This document shows positions 44,106 through 52,966 of a stretch of 64,000 bases of DNA, piece by piece. The notes beneath the pieces are model-generated. The model worked only from the letters and a program-made list of their open reading frames with translations, searched no databases and had not been told where the DNA came from. This stretch comes from Silvimonas soli. GTDB taxonomy: Bacteria > Pseudomonadota > Gammaproteobacteria > Burkholderiales > Chitinibacteraceae. The stretch lies in contig NZ_CP106736.1 of the NCBI RefSeq assembly GCF_030035605.1, forward strand, positions 496,001-560,000, in the 5' to 3' direction. Within the stretch, counting starts at the first letter, position 1. Each line of letters opens with the position of its first letter. Position numbers and translations under genes: made by a program.

Positions 44106-44132
44106 ATATCGGCCACTTGCGCCGTTTCTTGA
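44106..44132 (-). promoter_or_regulatory. Sigma28 (FliA)-like promoter of flgK
   Basis: On the minus strand, TCAA (44129-44132), 15 bases, then GCCGATAT (44106-44113), close to the consensus TAAA-N15-GCCGATAA. It lies 60 bases before flgK in the 137-base gap after flgJ, as expected for late hook-associated genes. Confidence 0.6.
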
Positions 44133-44182
44133 CTTTTTCTTCATCAATTCAAGCGATTCAAGCCAACGTCATCGCCTGAAAA

Positions 44183-45082
44183 TCAGGCATCACTGCCCAT
44201 CTGTCTTTGCACCCGCGCCGCCACCAGTGCCAGCTTGCCGGCATACGCCGGATCAGTGGCATAGCCTTTGGCTTGCAGCGCGGTGCCGTAGCTCTTGGCG
44301 TCACCCCCCTGACCCACCGCATCACCGAAGCGGCGTTTGATCAAACTGGCGTAGTCGCTCATGGCGTCGGCATAAGAGTCATACGAGCGGAATGTCTCGG
44401 TTTTCTTTTGTGCCACGCCATTTACATATTCGGTGGTGGTGACATCTGCCGTCTTGCCTTGCCAATCCTTGCCCGCCTTCACGCCAAACAGGTTGTGGGT
44501 GTCATTACCGGCAGCGTCGGTCAGCGGCTTGTGGCCCCAGCCGGTTTCCAAAGCAGCTTGTGCCACCAGCACATGCGGCGAAACCCCGAGCGCAGCACTG
44601 GCGGATTTTGCCGCCGCGCCGATTTTGTCGATGAACGACGTGGCCTTGCCGCCCTCAGCGGCATCTTTTGCCGCATCGCCCGCAGTTTTTGCCGTCAGGG
44701 TACTGGCGGAAAACGGATTCGGCGGAGTGTGCGCAGGCTGTTTCAGCAACGACGGGTCTTGCAGGATGCTGATCTGGCGGGCGATAGAGTCGGCCAGACC
44801 AATGCCGCCATGGCGAGACATGCTCGACGCCAACTGCTCGTCGTACATACTGCGAAACATGTTGGTTGCGGGCGAAGTAGAGAGCGTGTCGTACTGCGGC
44901 GTGGCGTCGCGCATGGATTTGAGCATCTGCTGCATCAGCAATGCTTCAAACTGCTGCGCCACCGCTTTCACCCCGTCTTTGGGCGAATTGAGCGCGACCT
45001 GACGCAGCTGGTTGACACTGTTCGGGTCACTGGCCAGCGTCTGGGCGGTGTTGGTACGAGTAGCCGGGGTGTTTAACGTCAT
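44183..45082 (-). CDS. flgJ: Peptidoglycan hydrolase/rod cap FlgJ
   Basis: A 299-residue protein with two parts. The N-terminal rod-scaffold domain (about 30-105) holds QQFEALLMQQMLKSMRDATP and SMYDEQLASSMSRHGGIGLA. The C-terminal glucosaminidase domain (about 145-299) holds VLVAQAALETGWGHKPLTD with the catalytic Glu, and NLFGVKAGKDWQGKTADVTT. It drills the wall in the periplasm for rod passage. The dual-domain form is typical of beta- and gammaproteobacteria. Confidence 0.95.
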   Translation of the reverse strand: MTLNTPATRTNTAQTLASDPNSVNQLRQVALNSPKDGVKAVAQQFEALLMQQMLKSMRDATPQYDTLSTSPATNMFRSMYDEQLASSMSRHGGIGLADSIARQISILQDPSLLKQPAHTPPNPFSASTLTAKTAGDAAKDAAEGGKATSFIDKIGAAAKSASAALGVSPHVLVAQAALETGWGHKPLTDAAGNDTHNLFGVKAGKDWQGKTADVTTTEYVNGVAQKKTETFRSYDSYADAMSDYASLIKRRFGDAVGQGGDAKSYGTALQAKGYATDPAYAGKLALVAARVQRQMGSDA

Positions 45083-45136
45083 GGTGCCGCTTCAGCAAGG
45101 AATCGCTCTATTAAAAGCAATCCCTGTGCCACACCA

Positions 45137-46240
45137 TCAAATCACTTCCAGATCAGCCTTCAGACTGCCTGCAGCCTTCATGGCCTGGAGGATCGCCAGC
45201 AAGTCTTGCGGCGTAGCGCCCACCGCATTTAAAGCCCGAACCACGTCACGCAGGTTGGACGCTTTGGGCAGGCGCACAATGCCGCCTTTGTCCGCCTCGA
45301 TCTGGATATCGGCATTCTGATTGCGCACAGTGCGACCGTTAGCCAATGGCGCAGGCTGGCTGATGGTATTGATGGCGTTAATGGTCACGGTGAGGTTGCC
45401 ATGCGCCACGGCACACGGATCAACCTGCACCGCCTGGTTCATCACGATTGAGCCGGTGCGGGCGTTGATGATGACTTTGGCGGCAACATCAGCCGGAGTC
45501 ACATCCAGCCCTTCCAGCCGAGACAAAAATGCAACGCGCTGATTGCTGTCTTCGGGCGCGCGCACCTGAATCACCCGTCCATCTTGTGCCGAGGCAATCG
45601 GACCAAACTGGCCATTGATGGCGTTGACCAGATTACTGGCAGTCGTGAAGTCGGTTTGCAGCAATTCCAGCTGCACGAAAGCGCCCTGCCCCACACCGCC
45701 GGGTACGGCGCGCTCCACCGTGGCACCGCCGGGAATACGCCCGGTTGCCAACTGGTTGATCTGCGTGGTCGAACCCGCCGCCGAAGCACCTGCGCCCGCC
45801 ACAACCACGTTACCTTGCGCCATGGCGTAGATTTGCCCGTCCACCCCTTTGAGCGGCGCCATGATCAGAGTGCCGCCGCGCAGCGATTTGGCATTACCCA
45901 TCGACGACACCGTCACATCCAGCGGTTGGCCAGGACGGGAAAACGCGGGCAGATTGGCGGTAATGGTCACCGCCGCCACGTTCTTCAATTGCAGATTACC
46001 GCCGCTGGGCACTTGCACGCCCAGGTTGTTCAGCATGTTGATCACCGATTGCACGGTAAACGGCGTTTGCGTGGTCTGGTCACCACTGCCGTCAAGGCCC
46101 GTTACCAGGCCATAACCCACCAACTGGTTGGGCCGCACGCCAGCAATGGTGGCGATATCACGCACTTTGTCGGCTTGCGCCACGCCCGCCAGCAAAGCCA
46201 GCGCGGTAACGGCAAAAAAACGAATGAATTTTTGTTTCAT
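45137..46240 (-). CDS. flgI: Flagellar P-ring protein FlgI
   Basis: A 367-residue periplasmic protein with a signal peptide (KFIRFFAVTALALLAGVAQA) forming the peptidoglycan-layer ring. It begins with the conserved VRDIATIAGVRPNQLVGYGL and continues with VTGLDGSGDQTTQTPFT, and shows AVAHGNLTVTINAINTISQP near 275. The length matches the family (about 365). It sits between flgH and flgJ. Confidence 0.96.
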   Translation of the reverse strand: MKQKFIRFFAVTALALLAGVAQADKVRDIATIAGVRPNQLVGYGLVTGLDGSGDQTTQTPFTVQSVINMLNNLGVQVPSGGNLQLKNVAAVTITANLPAFSRPGQPLDVTVSSMGNAKSLRGGTLIMAPLKGVDGQIYAMAQGNVVVAGAGASAAGSTTQINQLATGRIPGGATVERAVPGGVGQGAFVQLELLQTDFTTASNLVNAINGQFGPIASAQDGRVIQVRAPEDSNQRVAFLSRLEGLDVTPADVAAKVIINARTGSIVMNQAVQVDPCAVAHGNLTVTINAINTISQPAPLANGRTVRNQNADIQIEADKGGIVRLPKASNLRDVVRALNAVGATPQDLLAILQAMKAAGSLKADLEVI

Positions 46241-46341
46241 GATGAGCGCTTCATCTTCATTGCCAATAGGTAGGGTTTGCAGGCTTTACCTGCGAACACG
46301 TTCAGTGGCGGTGCGCATCAATGCGCACCCTGCGACTTCTG

Positions 46342-47034
46342 TTAGTACGGCATCACACTCAAAAAGATACGCTGCAGCCAACCCATGGTGGTGGCGTCTG
46401 CCATCGCGCCCACGCCCAATTGTTCAATACGCGCATCAGCCACACGGGTGGACGGAATGATATTGCCGCTCTGGATATCGGTCGGATTCACCACGCCAGT
46501 CAGGCGCAATGTATTGATATGGCCATTGATGGCGATCTGCTTCTCGCCACCAATCTGCAAATTGCCGTTAGGTAACACGTCCACCACCGTGGCCGAAATC
46601 GCCCCGGTAAAGGTGTTGGTGTTGTCGGTGGCGCCCTTGCCCGCAAAATTGTTGTCGTTGCTGGTGGAAAGGTTCGCGCCCATGAACTCTTTCAGGTAAC
46701 CCGGCATACCAGGAATCGAGCCGCTGCCAGTGAGACCCAGCGAGCCTTTACGATCGGTCGAGGTATCCACTTTGTTGGTGGCCGACAGGTTTTCGGCAAT
46801 GGTAATGGTCAGCAGATCGCCGATATGGCGGGCAGAGCGTTCTTCAAACAACTGGCGCGAATTGGCGACCTGAAAAATCGAGCCCTGGTTGTAACTGGCC
46901 TGCAGCGCCGGTTCTGGCCGCACCGTCGTCGGGGTGGTGACGATGGAAGACGGCGGCAGGGCGGCGCAGGCGGCCAGCGACATTACTGCTATCGCCAGCA
47001 CCAGACGAGCCAATTGAGAAACACGAAAATACAT
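46342..47034 (-). CDS. flgH: Flagellar L-ring lipoprotein FlgH
   Basis: A 230-residue outer-membrane lipoprotein forming the L ring. The lipobox is in VMSLAACAALPPS (lipidated Cys near residue 24). Core motifs follow: LFEERSARHIGDLLTITIAE, NLQIGGEKQIAINGHINTLR, and VNPTDIQSGNIIPSTRVADA. I use the ATG at 47034, because AGGG is seven bases upstream; the ATG at 47040 is too close to it. Confidence 0.94.
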   Translation of the reverse strand: MYFRVSQLARLVLAIAVMSLAACAALPPSSIVTTPTTVRPEPALQASYNQGSIFQVANSRQLFEERSARHIGDLLTITIAENLSATNKVDTSTDRKGSLGLTGSGSIPGMPGYLKEFMGANLSTSNDNNFAGKGATDNTNTFTGAISATVVDVLPNGNLQIGGEKQIAINGHINTLRLTGVVNPTDIQSGNIIPSTRVADARIEQLGVGAMADATTMGWLQRIFLSVMPY

Positions 47035-47150
47035 GGTCATACCCTGGTTATCTGCAACTACGCGGACAGCCGCCGCGTAGCGCCAAGTCAACTTCACACT
47101 ATCAAACCCGCCAAATCCTTTACCGCCAACTGCCAACTGCTAATCACCAA

Positions 47151-47936
47151 TTACATCTGCTCAAGCTTTTGCAACATCTGGTCAGACGTTGTCACTGCCT
47201 TGGAATTGATTTCATACGCGCGCTGCGCCTGAATCATGTTCACCAACTCTTCGGTCACGTTGACGTTGGACGTTTCCACATAACCCTGGTTGATCGCACC
47301 CAAACCGTTGGTGCCGGGTTGCCCGGCAGTCGGCGCGCCCGAGGCATTGGTTTCCAGAAACAGGTTATCGCCAATGGCTTGCAAACCGGCCGGATTGATA
47401 AACGTGGCCAGCTGGATGGTACCCAGTGTTACCGGCGCATTCGCCGCGTTATTCACAATGGCCGAAACCGTCCCATCTTTACCCACGGTGACGGAGGTGG
47501 TACCCGCCGGCACCTGGATGGATGGATTCAACGCCTCACCACCCGCGGTGACCACGTTACCCTGACTATCTAACTGGAATGAACCATCACGCGTGTAAGC
47601 GGTGGTGCCGTCCGGCTGGGTAATCTGGAAGAACCCGACACCGTTAATGGCCAGATCAAGCTGACCTTCGGTGTTCTGCAAACTACCTTGTTGAAAGATA
47701 CGGGCCGTAGCCACTGTGCGTACACCGGTACCCAGTTGCAGACCGGTTGGCAAACTGGTGGTCTGACTGGTCGCGCCACCCGGCTGCCGCAAGTTCTGGT
47801 AAAGCAAATCTTCAAAAATCGGCCGTTCACGCTTGAAGCCGTTGGTGGCGACGTTTGCCAGGTTATTGGAGATCACGTCGACGTTGTTTTGCATGGCATC
47901 CATGCCCGTCTTGGCGATCCACAGTGAACGCATCAT
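47151..47936 (-). CDS. flgG: Flagellar distal rod protein FlgG
   Basis: A 261-residue distal rod subunit, the standard length. It has the N-terminal rod motif (MMRSLWIAKTGMDAMQNNVD then VISNNLANVATNGFKRERP), the typical TDGSFQLD-like stretch (AYTRDGSFQLDSQGNVVTAG), and the C-terminus VNVTEELVNMIQAQRAYEIN. AGGAA lies upstream of the start. Confidence 0.97.
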   Translation of the reverse strand: MMRSLWIAKTGMDAMQNNVDVISNNLANVATNGFKRERPIFEDLLYQNLRQPGGATSQTTSLPTGLQLGTGVRTVATARIFQQGSLQNTEGQLDLAINGVGFFQITQPDGTTAYTRDGSFQLDSQGNVVTAGGEALNPSIQVPAGTTSVTVGKDGTVSAIVNNAANAPVTLGTIQLATFINPAGLQAIGDNLFLETNASGAPTAGQPGTNGLGAINQGYVETSNVNVTEELVNMIQAQRAYEINSKAVTTSDQMLQKLEQM

Positions 47937-48012
47937 GGTGTGTTCTTCCTTGTTGTAAGCGGCGCTGCTGTTCTTTGGGTCTAGCTTTGGGTCTGGCTAC
48001 GGATGCCAGTCA

Positions 48013-48750
48013 TCAACTGGCAAACTGGATAATCGATGCAACGGCCTTGGCGTTGGTATCGGCCGTCTGGATTAACTGCACCTGCATGTCGTAATGGCGT
48101 TGCGAACTGATCATGTTCACCAGTTCATCCACTGTATTCACATTGCTGTTTTCCAAGGCATCGGGTGCGACTTTCACGTTGTCATCGATGGGCGCAGGCG
48201 TGCCGTCACGCTGGCGAAACAGGCCGTCTACCCCTTTGGTCAGGTCGCTACCCGCCGGATTCACCAGCTTCAAACGGCCCAGATCAGTCGTGCTTGCGGG
48301 GTTGTCGAGCGGCGTACCACTGATGGTGCCGTCTGAACCAAAGCTGATTCGGGTATTGTCCGGCACCGTGATCGGGCCGTTTTCACCCAGCACCACTTGA
48401 CCAGACCGCGTCTTGAGCAAGCCGGATGCATCAATCTCGAATCCGCCATTGCGGGTATAGGCTTCACCGCTGGCGGTTTGCACGGTAAACCAGCCATCGC
48501 CATCAATGGCCGCATCCATATCGCGGCCGGTGCTTTGAATCACGCCAGCTGACAGATCAGCACCAGTAGTTTGCGCAACCACAAAAGCGCGGGTCTGCGC
48601 CCCCTCTCCCACTACCGGCACGGCGCGGAACGCATCCAGATCAGCCCTGAAACCTGGCGTTGCTGCATTGGCCAGGTTGTTAGCCACGGTTGCCTGGCGC
48701 TCCATCGATTGCTTGGCACCCGTCATGGCCACATAAATCAGTCTATCCAT
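48013..48750 (-). CDS. flgF: Flagellar proximal rod protein FlgF
   Basis: A 245-residue proximal rod subunit. It begins MDRLIYVAMTGAKQSMERQA and continues TVANNLANAATPGFRADLDA, and the C-terminus NVNTVDELVNMISSQRHYDM is typical. The ATG at 48750 follows a GTG that also opens the frame; I prefer the ATG because FlgF proteins start MDR. It lies between flgE and flgG. Confidence 0.95.
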   Translation of the reverse strand: MDRLIYVAMTGAKQSMERQATVANNLANAATPGFRADLDAFRAVPVVGEGAQTRAFVVAQTTGADLSAGVIQSTGRDMDAAIDGDGWFTVQTASGEAYTRNGGFEIDASGLLKTRSGQVVLGENGPITVPDNTRISFGSDGTISGTPLDNPASTTDLGRLKLVNPAGSDLTKGVDGLFRQRDGTPAPIDDNVKVAPDALENSNVNTVDELVNMISSQRHYDMQVQLIQTADTNAKAVASIIQFAS

Positions 48751-48826
48751 CACGCTGCATCCGCCTTTTTGCCAGTGTTCTGTTGGTTACGCAGGTATCA
48801 AATCAACCGCTTCAGACTCAAACCGG

Positions 48827-50152
48827 TCAGATGTTCACAATGGTTTGCAAGATGGTGTCTTGCGCCTTGATCGTCTGCGAATTGGCCTGGTAATTACGTT
48901 GTGCGGTAATCAGGTTCACCAGTTCGGAGGTCAGATCGACGTTGGAGTCTTCTACCGCCGATGATTGCAGCGAACCCAGACTACCTGTACCTGGGTCGCC
49001 AATCAGCGCCTGACCCGATGCAAAAGTCTGCGCCCACAGATTGCTGCCCAGTGGCTGCAGACCCTGCACGTTGGCAAAGTTGGCCAGCACAATCTGGCCG
49101 ACTGTTTTGGTCTGGCCGTTGGAGTAGCTACCTTGAATGGTGCCGTCTTTACCAATCGACATCCCGGTCAAGGTGCCGTCGGCATAGCCATCCTGGTTCA
49201 ATGCATTCACCACAAACGGGCTGCCGTATTGGGTGGCTTGCGGAAAGGTGACATTGAACGCGAACGGGCTGGTTGCGCCGTTAGGTGCGACCAGATTGGT
49301 GGTGAAATTGAATGCCGAAACATTGCTGGCGGCGGTGCCGGTCAGCGGGTCGGTTACGGTTGCGGTGCTATCGAGCGCACCGTTGCCGTTAAACGACAAA
49401 TAACCATTAGTGCCTGCTGGCGCGCCGGTGGACACCGGGGTAGCGCCGTCAAACGACGTTTGCACTTCCCACTGATTGGTTGCCACTTTGGTGAAATAGA
49501 AGGTCAGGTTATGCGACACGCCCTGAGCGTCATACACCTGAGCAGTGGTCGAGCTGGTAAACGTGGTCGGGTCGGTCACACTCAGCGGGCCAACGCCAGC
49601 CGGTGAGGCTGCACGGCTGATAATGGGCGCAGCGGCGTTCAGGTTCATGGAGCCGACCTGCAAACCAGCAGACGACGTCCCCGAAGAACCGGTGGCGCGC
49701 GCGCCAATGTTGCCCACTTGCACTTGCAGTGGCACTGGTGAGCCACCCTTGATCAACTGACCGGATGCCGGGTCGACCGCCCAGCCAGTCAGGTGCTCGC
49801 CATCGTTAACGATGTAGCCCTGGTTATCCAGCTGGAACTGGCCGTTACGGGCATAAGCCACGGTGCCGGCATCGTTGACCATGCGGTAAAACCCGTTGCC
49901 GGTAATGGCCACATCCATCGGGTTGCTGGTGGTTTCCACGTTGCCCTGACCGAACTGCTGGGCCACGCTCATCACCCGCGTACCGATCCCCGCCACATTG
50001 GAGGACGAAGCAAAGGTAGACGCGTAAATATCCGCGAACTCTGCGCGCGAATCCTTGAAGCCCACGGTATTGGCATTGGCAATGTTGTTACCAATGACAT
50101 CCAGGTTCTTGGACGCTGCGTTCAGACCGCTCAAACCTTGTTGAAAACCCAT
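48827..50152 (-). CDS. flgE: Flagellar hook protein FlgE
   Basis: A 441-residue hook subunit. N-terminal motif GFQQGLSGLNAASKNLDVIG with NNIANANTVGFKDSRAEFAD, internal hook-domain segments (AQVYDAQGVSHNLTFYFTKV), and C-terminus VEDSNVDLTSELVNLITAQR. The central Thr/Ser/Ala-rich domain is variable. GGGGGAG precedes the start. Hook length control genes (fliK) are not in the window. Confidence 0.96.
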   Translation of the reverse strand: MGFQQGLSGLNAASKNLDVIGNNIANANTVGFKDSRAEFADIYASTFASSSNVAGIGTRVMSVAQQFGQGNVETTSNPMDVAITGNGFYRMVNDAGTVAYARNGQFQLDNQGYIVNDGEHLTGWAVDPASGQLIKGGSPVPLQVQVGNIGARATGSSGTSSAGLQVGSMNLNAAAPIISRAASPAGVGPLSVTDPTTFTSSTTAQVYDAQGVSHNLTFYFTKVATNQWEVQTSFDGATPVSTGAPAGTNGYLSFNGNGALDSTATVTDPLTGTAASNVSAFNFTTNLVAPNGATSPFAFNVTFPQATQYGSPFVVNALNQDGYADGTLTGMSIGKDGTIQGSYSNGQTKTVGQIVLANFANVQGLQPLGSNLWAQTFASGQALIGDPGTGSLGSLQSSAVEDSNVDLTSELVNLITAQRNYQANSQTIKAQDTILQTIVNI

Positions 50153-50271
50153 GCTTTCTCCCCCGGCAATCCTTGCCGCCCTTGCGGCAATTCATGCCTG
50201 CCCTGTCGGGCACGTTATCGGACTTATCTGATTAATTCGTTTGTGACTGCAAGTAACACGGCTAAAGCGGC

Positions 50272-50973
50272 TTAGCTGATCTGTTTGACATCACTCAGAT
50301 TGACTGTTGAGCCATTGCCCAACTGCACTTGCACGCCGCTACTACCCAGAATCACGCTGGTAGCGGTTTGCCAGCCATCTACCGTGAGGGTGGATTGCGC
50401 ACCGGAAGAACTCATGCCAGAAGCCACAATCGCGTAGTTACCCGCTGGCGCCTTGGTGCCATCGGACAGCGTGCCATCCCAGTTGATTGCGTTCATCTGC
50501 CCGGCAGTTGGCGTATTGGTCATTTGATCAACCACCTGGCCAGTGGTTAGCGACACCACTGAAACCTGCATCTGCGAAGTACCAGCCGGCACGTCAATCT
50601 GTGCTTGCAGCGGCGTGGTGCCGTCAAACGCAAAGCTCTTGGTCGGTGCCATGACTTGCTTGCCAATCAGCGCAGCGGACTGCAAGGCCTGGCTGGAGCT
50701 GAACAGCGACGACATCGACGACATGGTCTGATTAAGCTGCTGCACGCCACTCACAGTGCTGATCTGCGCCAGTTGCGAGGTCATTTGTGAGTTATCCATT
50801 GGATTGGTTGGATCCTGATTCTGCAATTGCGCTACTAGCAACTGCATGAACTGATCCTGCAAACCAGCGGCCGAACCCGAGGCAGTACCACTGGCGCTGC
50901 TGGTGCTGGATGTACCGCTAAGCGCAGCGTTGAGTTTGCTGAAATCAAACCCGCTACCTACTGTTGTTGCCAT
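50272..50973 (-). CDS. flgD: Flagellar hook cap/scaffold protein FlgD
   Basis: A 233-residue hook-assembly cap. The N-terminal signature FMQLLVAQLQNQDPTNPMDN (about 42-61), followed by SQMTSQLAQISTVSGVQQLN, is diagnostic. A beta-rich domain (PAGTSQMQVSVVSLTTGQVV; NWDGTLSDGTKAPAGNYAIV) follows. It lies between flgC and flgE. Confidence 0.96.
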   Translation of the reverse strand: MATTVGSGFDFSKLNAALSGTSSTSSASGTASGSAAGLQDQFMQLLVAQLQNQDPTNPMDNSQMTSQLAQISTVSGVQQLNQTMSSMSSLFSSSQALQSAALIGKQVMAPTKSFAFDGTTPLQAQIDVPAGTSQMQVSVVSLTTGQVVDQMTNTPTAGQMNAINWDGTLSDGTKAPAGNYAIVASGMSSSGAQSTLTVDGWQTATSVILGSSGVQVQLGNGSTVNLSDVKQIS

Positions 50974-51001
50974 CTGGCTACTCCCTCAATCCGCTATTCA
51001 A

Positions 51002-51409
51002 TCAGGCCGTGGCGAGCTGCAAGGTACGCTGCAGCAGGGTTTTGGCGGTATTCATTACATCGGCGTTGGTCTGATAAGAACGCGACGCCGACAACATATT
51101 GGTCATTTCTTCAACCACATTCACGTTAGGCATGGCTACGTAACCATTGGCATCGGCCACCGGGTTGTGTGGGTCATACATCAAACGCGGTGGTGTCTGG
51201 TCTTCAACCACCTGAGCAACTTTCACGCCCACGCCACCAGCTGGTCCGATCGGGGTAGCCTGAAACACCACTTGCTTGGCGCGGTACGGCTGGCCGTTGG
51301 AACTGGTGGCCGACTCGGCATTCGCCAGATTGCTGGCCACCGTATTCAAGCGCATCGACTGCGCCTGCATGGCCGAAGCCGAGATATCAAACGTGCTGAA
51401 CAAAGACAT
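51002..51409 (-). CDS. flgC: Flagellar proximal rod protein FlgC
   Basis: A 135-residue proximal rod subunit, the normal length. It starts MSLFSTFDISASAMQAQSMR, then LNTVASNLANAESATSSNGQ, and ends with VEEMTNMLSASRSYQTNADV. It lies 18 bases after flgB. Confidence 0.96.
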   Translation of the reverse strand: MSLFSTFDISASAMQAQSMRLNTVASNLANAESATSSNGQPYRAKQVVFQATPIGPAGGVGVKVAQVVEDQTPPRLMYDPHNPVADANGYVAMPNVNVVEEMTNMLSASRSYQTNADVMNTAKTLLQRTLQLATA

Positions 51410-51427
51410 GATCTAGTTGCTCCGCGG

Positions 51428-51844
51428 TCAGGACGATGCGGACGTCAGCGCAGTGCGCATCGTGCTCATCCGGTTCTGCATAAAAGTGATCGAAGCCTCG
51501 TAGCGCAGCGTGTTATCCGCAAAATCGCGCATCTCGGTATTCATATCCACGGTGTTGCCATCAATCGAGGGTTGGACCTCGCTGCGGTACTGCAGTTGCG
51601 GGGCAAACAAGTCTGTAGTGCCCTGCGGTTGCAGATGGCGCGCATCGGTTGCGGCCAAAGTACCGGCGTTCACCTGGGAAGCACTCAGCGCCGACTTGAA
51701 CGCGGTCGAAAAATCGAAATCGCGAGCCTTGTATTGCGGCGTATCGCCGTTGGCAATATTCGACGACAACACTTCCTGACGGTAACCGCGCAACTTCATG
51801 GCGGTTTCCTGTGTTTGGAAATAGCTATCCAGCGAACTCATCAT
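51428..51844 (-). CDS. flgB: Flagellar proximal rod protein FlgB
   Basis: A 138-residue proximal rod subunit, first gene of the flgBCDEFGHIJKL run. Motifs are RGYRQEVLSSNIANGDTPQY near residues 21-40 and NTVDMNTEMRDFADNTLRYE near 99-118. The frame opens with a TTG; I use the first ATG (51844), with GGAAG about nine bases upstream; the next ATG at 51841 is equally possible. A sigma54 promoter lies 38-53 bases upstream. Confidence 0.94.
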   Translation of the reverse strand: MMSSLDSYFQTQETAMKLRGYRQEVLSSNIANGDTPQYKARDFDFSTAFKSALSASQVNAGTLAATDARHLQPQGTTDLFAPQLQYRSEVQPSIDGNTVDMNTEMRDFADNTLRYEASITFMQNRMSTMRTALTSASS

Positions 51845-51881
51845 GGCCAAAGGCTTCCAGGTGTGTGACTGGACTCACAGA

Positions 51882-51897
51882 AGCAGGAAGTATGCCA
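51882..51897 (-). promoter_or_regulatory. Sigma54 promoter of the flgB operon
   Basis: On the minus strand, TGGCATACTTCCTGCT fits TGGCACG-N4-TTGCW, with the invariant GG and GC exactly 10 bases apart. The predicted start is about 25 bases before flgB. Confidence 0.75.
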
Positions 51898-52172
51898 GAA
51901 CACAAACCATTGATTTATAACGACTTAATTTTTATGCATATGGGATGCCCGGCAAGTTTTGCCGGTCTGCCAAGAGCGTGAGCGGCAGTGCAATGCCCGG
52001 CCCGCTTAAAACGCGTCGTTTATCAGCGACAGGCCAGAAAGCCGGTTTCACTGGCGTCAGCCCGATTACCGCGCACGGCATGACGCCTGACGGCGACAGG
52101 CGGTAGCAACATTTTCGTAATTCGCATCAACAAAAAACAACATCTATTTGTTTATAAAAGATATTTTCATTG

Positions 52173-52188
52173 TGGCACGGCAATTGCA
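52173..52188 (+). promoter_or_regulatory. Sigma54 promoter of the bactofilin gene
   Basis: TGGCACGGCAATTGCA is an essentially perfect match to the sigma54 consensus, GG and GC separated by 10 bases. It lies 68 bases before the bactofilin start, in the gap divergent from the flagellar operon. Confidence 0.88.
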
Positions 52189-52255
52189 CTAGAAGGGGTA
52201 GACGTGGAAATACCGATATTTCGCGCACCCTCTGACGTAATTCCAAGGAGTACCC

Positions 52256-52834
52256 ATGTTCTCGTCGAAGCAACAATCGCCCATCCTCAATAAAAACCAG
52301 AGCAGCCTGACCAATCGCAGCGCGCACGCCGATGCGGGCAGCAGCCAACCCTATCCACCCGCCGGTGACAATCTGCGCCCTGACGGCGTACCCGCCAGCG
52401 TTCAGGCAACCAAAGCAGTGGTACCGGTAGCACCCGCCGCCACTGCAGATACCGGCGGCAACCGGCTGATCGTCGGCCCGGATGTAAAACTGCGCGGAGC
52501 CGAGATTCTGGATTGCGACACGCTGGTAGTTGAAGGCCGCGTAGAAGCCACCATGGATAGCCGCGTTATCCGCATCGCCGAAGGTGGCTCGTTCTCGGGC
52601 AAGGTGAGCATTGATGTGGCCGAAGTCCACGGCACCTTTGAAGGTGAACTGACCGCACGCGAGCAGTTGATCATCCACGCTACTGGCCGTGTCAAAGGCA
52701 CCATCCGTTATGGCAAGCTGCTGATTGAATCAGGCGGGATGATTTCGGGTGAGATTGAATCGCTGGCAGATGCACGCAAATTTGCTGGTGAAGACAAGTC
52801 GTCCAACGTCACTCGGCTGAGTGCTGCGGGCTAA
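52256..52834 (+). CDS. Bactofilin-family polymer-forming cytoskeletal protein
   Basis: A 192-residue protein with a disordered N-terminus rich in Gln, Asn and Pro (1-70) and a central bactofilin beta-helix domain (about 75-175). It shows the regular beta pattern LIVGPDVKLRGAEILDCDTL, VEGRVEATMDSRVIRIAEGG, FSGKVSIDVAEVHGTFEGEL and HATGRVKGTIRYGKLLIESG. Bactofilins form membrane-associated filaments that localise envelope machines. It is transcribed from a near-perfect sigma54 promoter, divergent from flgB, so a flagellar role is likely by context. It has its own terminator. Confidence 0.9.
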   Translation: MFSSKQQSPILNKNQSSLTNRSAHADAGSSQPYPPAGDNLRPDGVPASVQATKAVVPVAPAATADTGGNRLIVGPDVKLRGAEILDCDTLVVEGRVEATMDSRVIRIAEGGSFSGKVSIDVAEVHGTFEGELTAREQLIIHATGRVKGTIRYGKLLIESGGMISGEIESLADARKFAGEDKSSNVTRLSAAG

Positions 52835-52855
52835 GTCGGGATCTTTCCTGCCATG

Positions 52856-52889
52856 CAAAACGGGCGCTTTATGCGCCCGTTTTGTTTTT
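52856..52889 (+). terminator. Rho-independent terminator of the bactofilin gene
   Basis: A 12-bp stem (CAAAACGGGCGC/GCGCCCGTTTTG) with a 5-base loop followed by TTTTT. Confidence 0.92.
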
Positions 52890-52924
52890 CGCCCTTCCAG
52901 CGGTGTATTCATCGGCCCCACTTG

Positions 52925-52966
52925 GCCAGCCGCACTTCGCCAGCCGCACTTCGCCAGCCGCACTAA
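52925..52966. repeat. Three tandem copies of a 14-bp unit
   Basis: GCCAGCCGCACTTC occurs at 52925-52938 and 52939-52952, with a third copy differing in the last two bases at 52953-52966. The last copy runs into the stop codon of the small His-rich protein gene. Confidence 0.9.

Larger units (their letters stand above)
51845..52255. other. Divergent flgB/bactofilin control region without genes
   Basis: No credible reading frame. The 411 bases hold outward-facing sigma54 promoters for flgB (51882-51897) and the bactofilin gene (52173-52188), and a short hairpin (CCGGCAA/TTGCCGG, 51949-51965). An enhancer site for a sigma54 activator is expected between them but I could not recognise one. Confidence 0.7.

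Noticed and set aside
52925..52966. Tandem 14-bp repeat considered as a CRISPR or iteron array
   Set aside because: Only three directly adjacent copies without spacers, no cas or replication gene nearby, and no replication-origin features.
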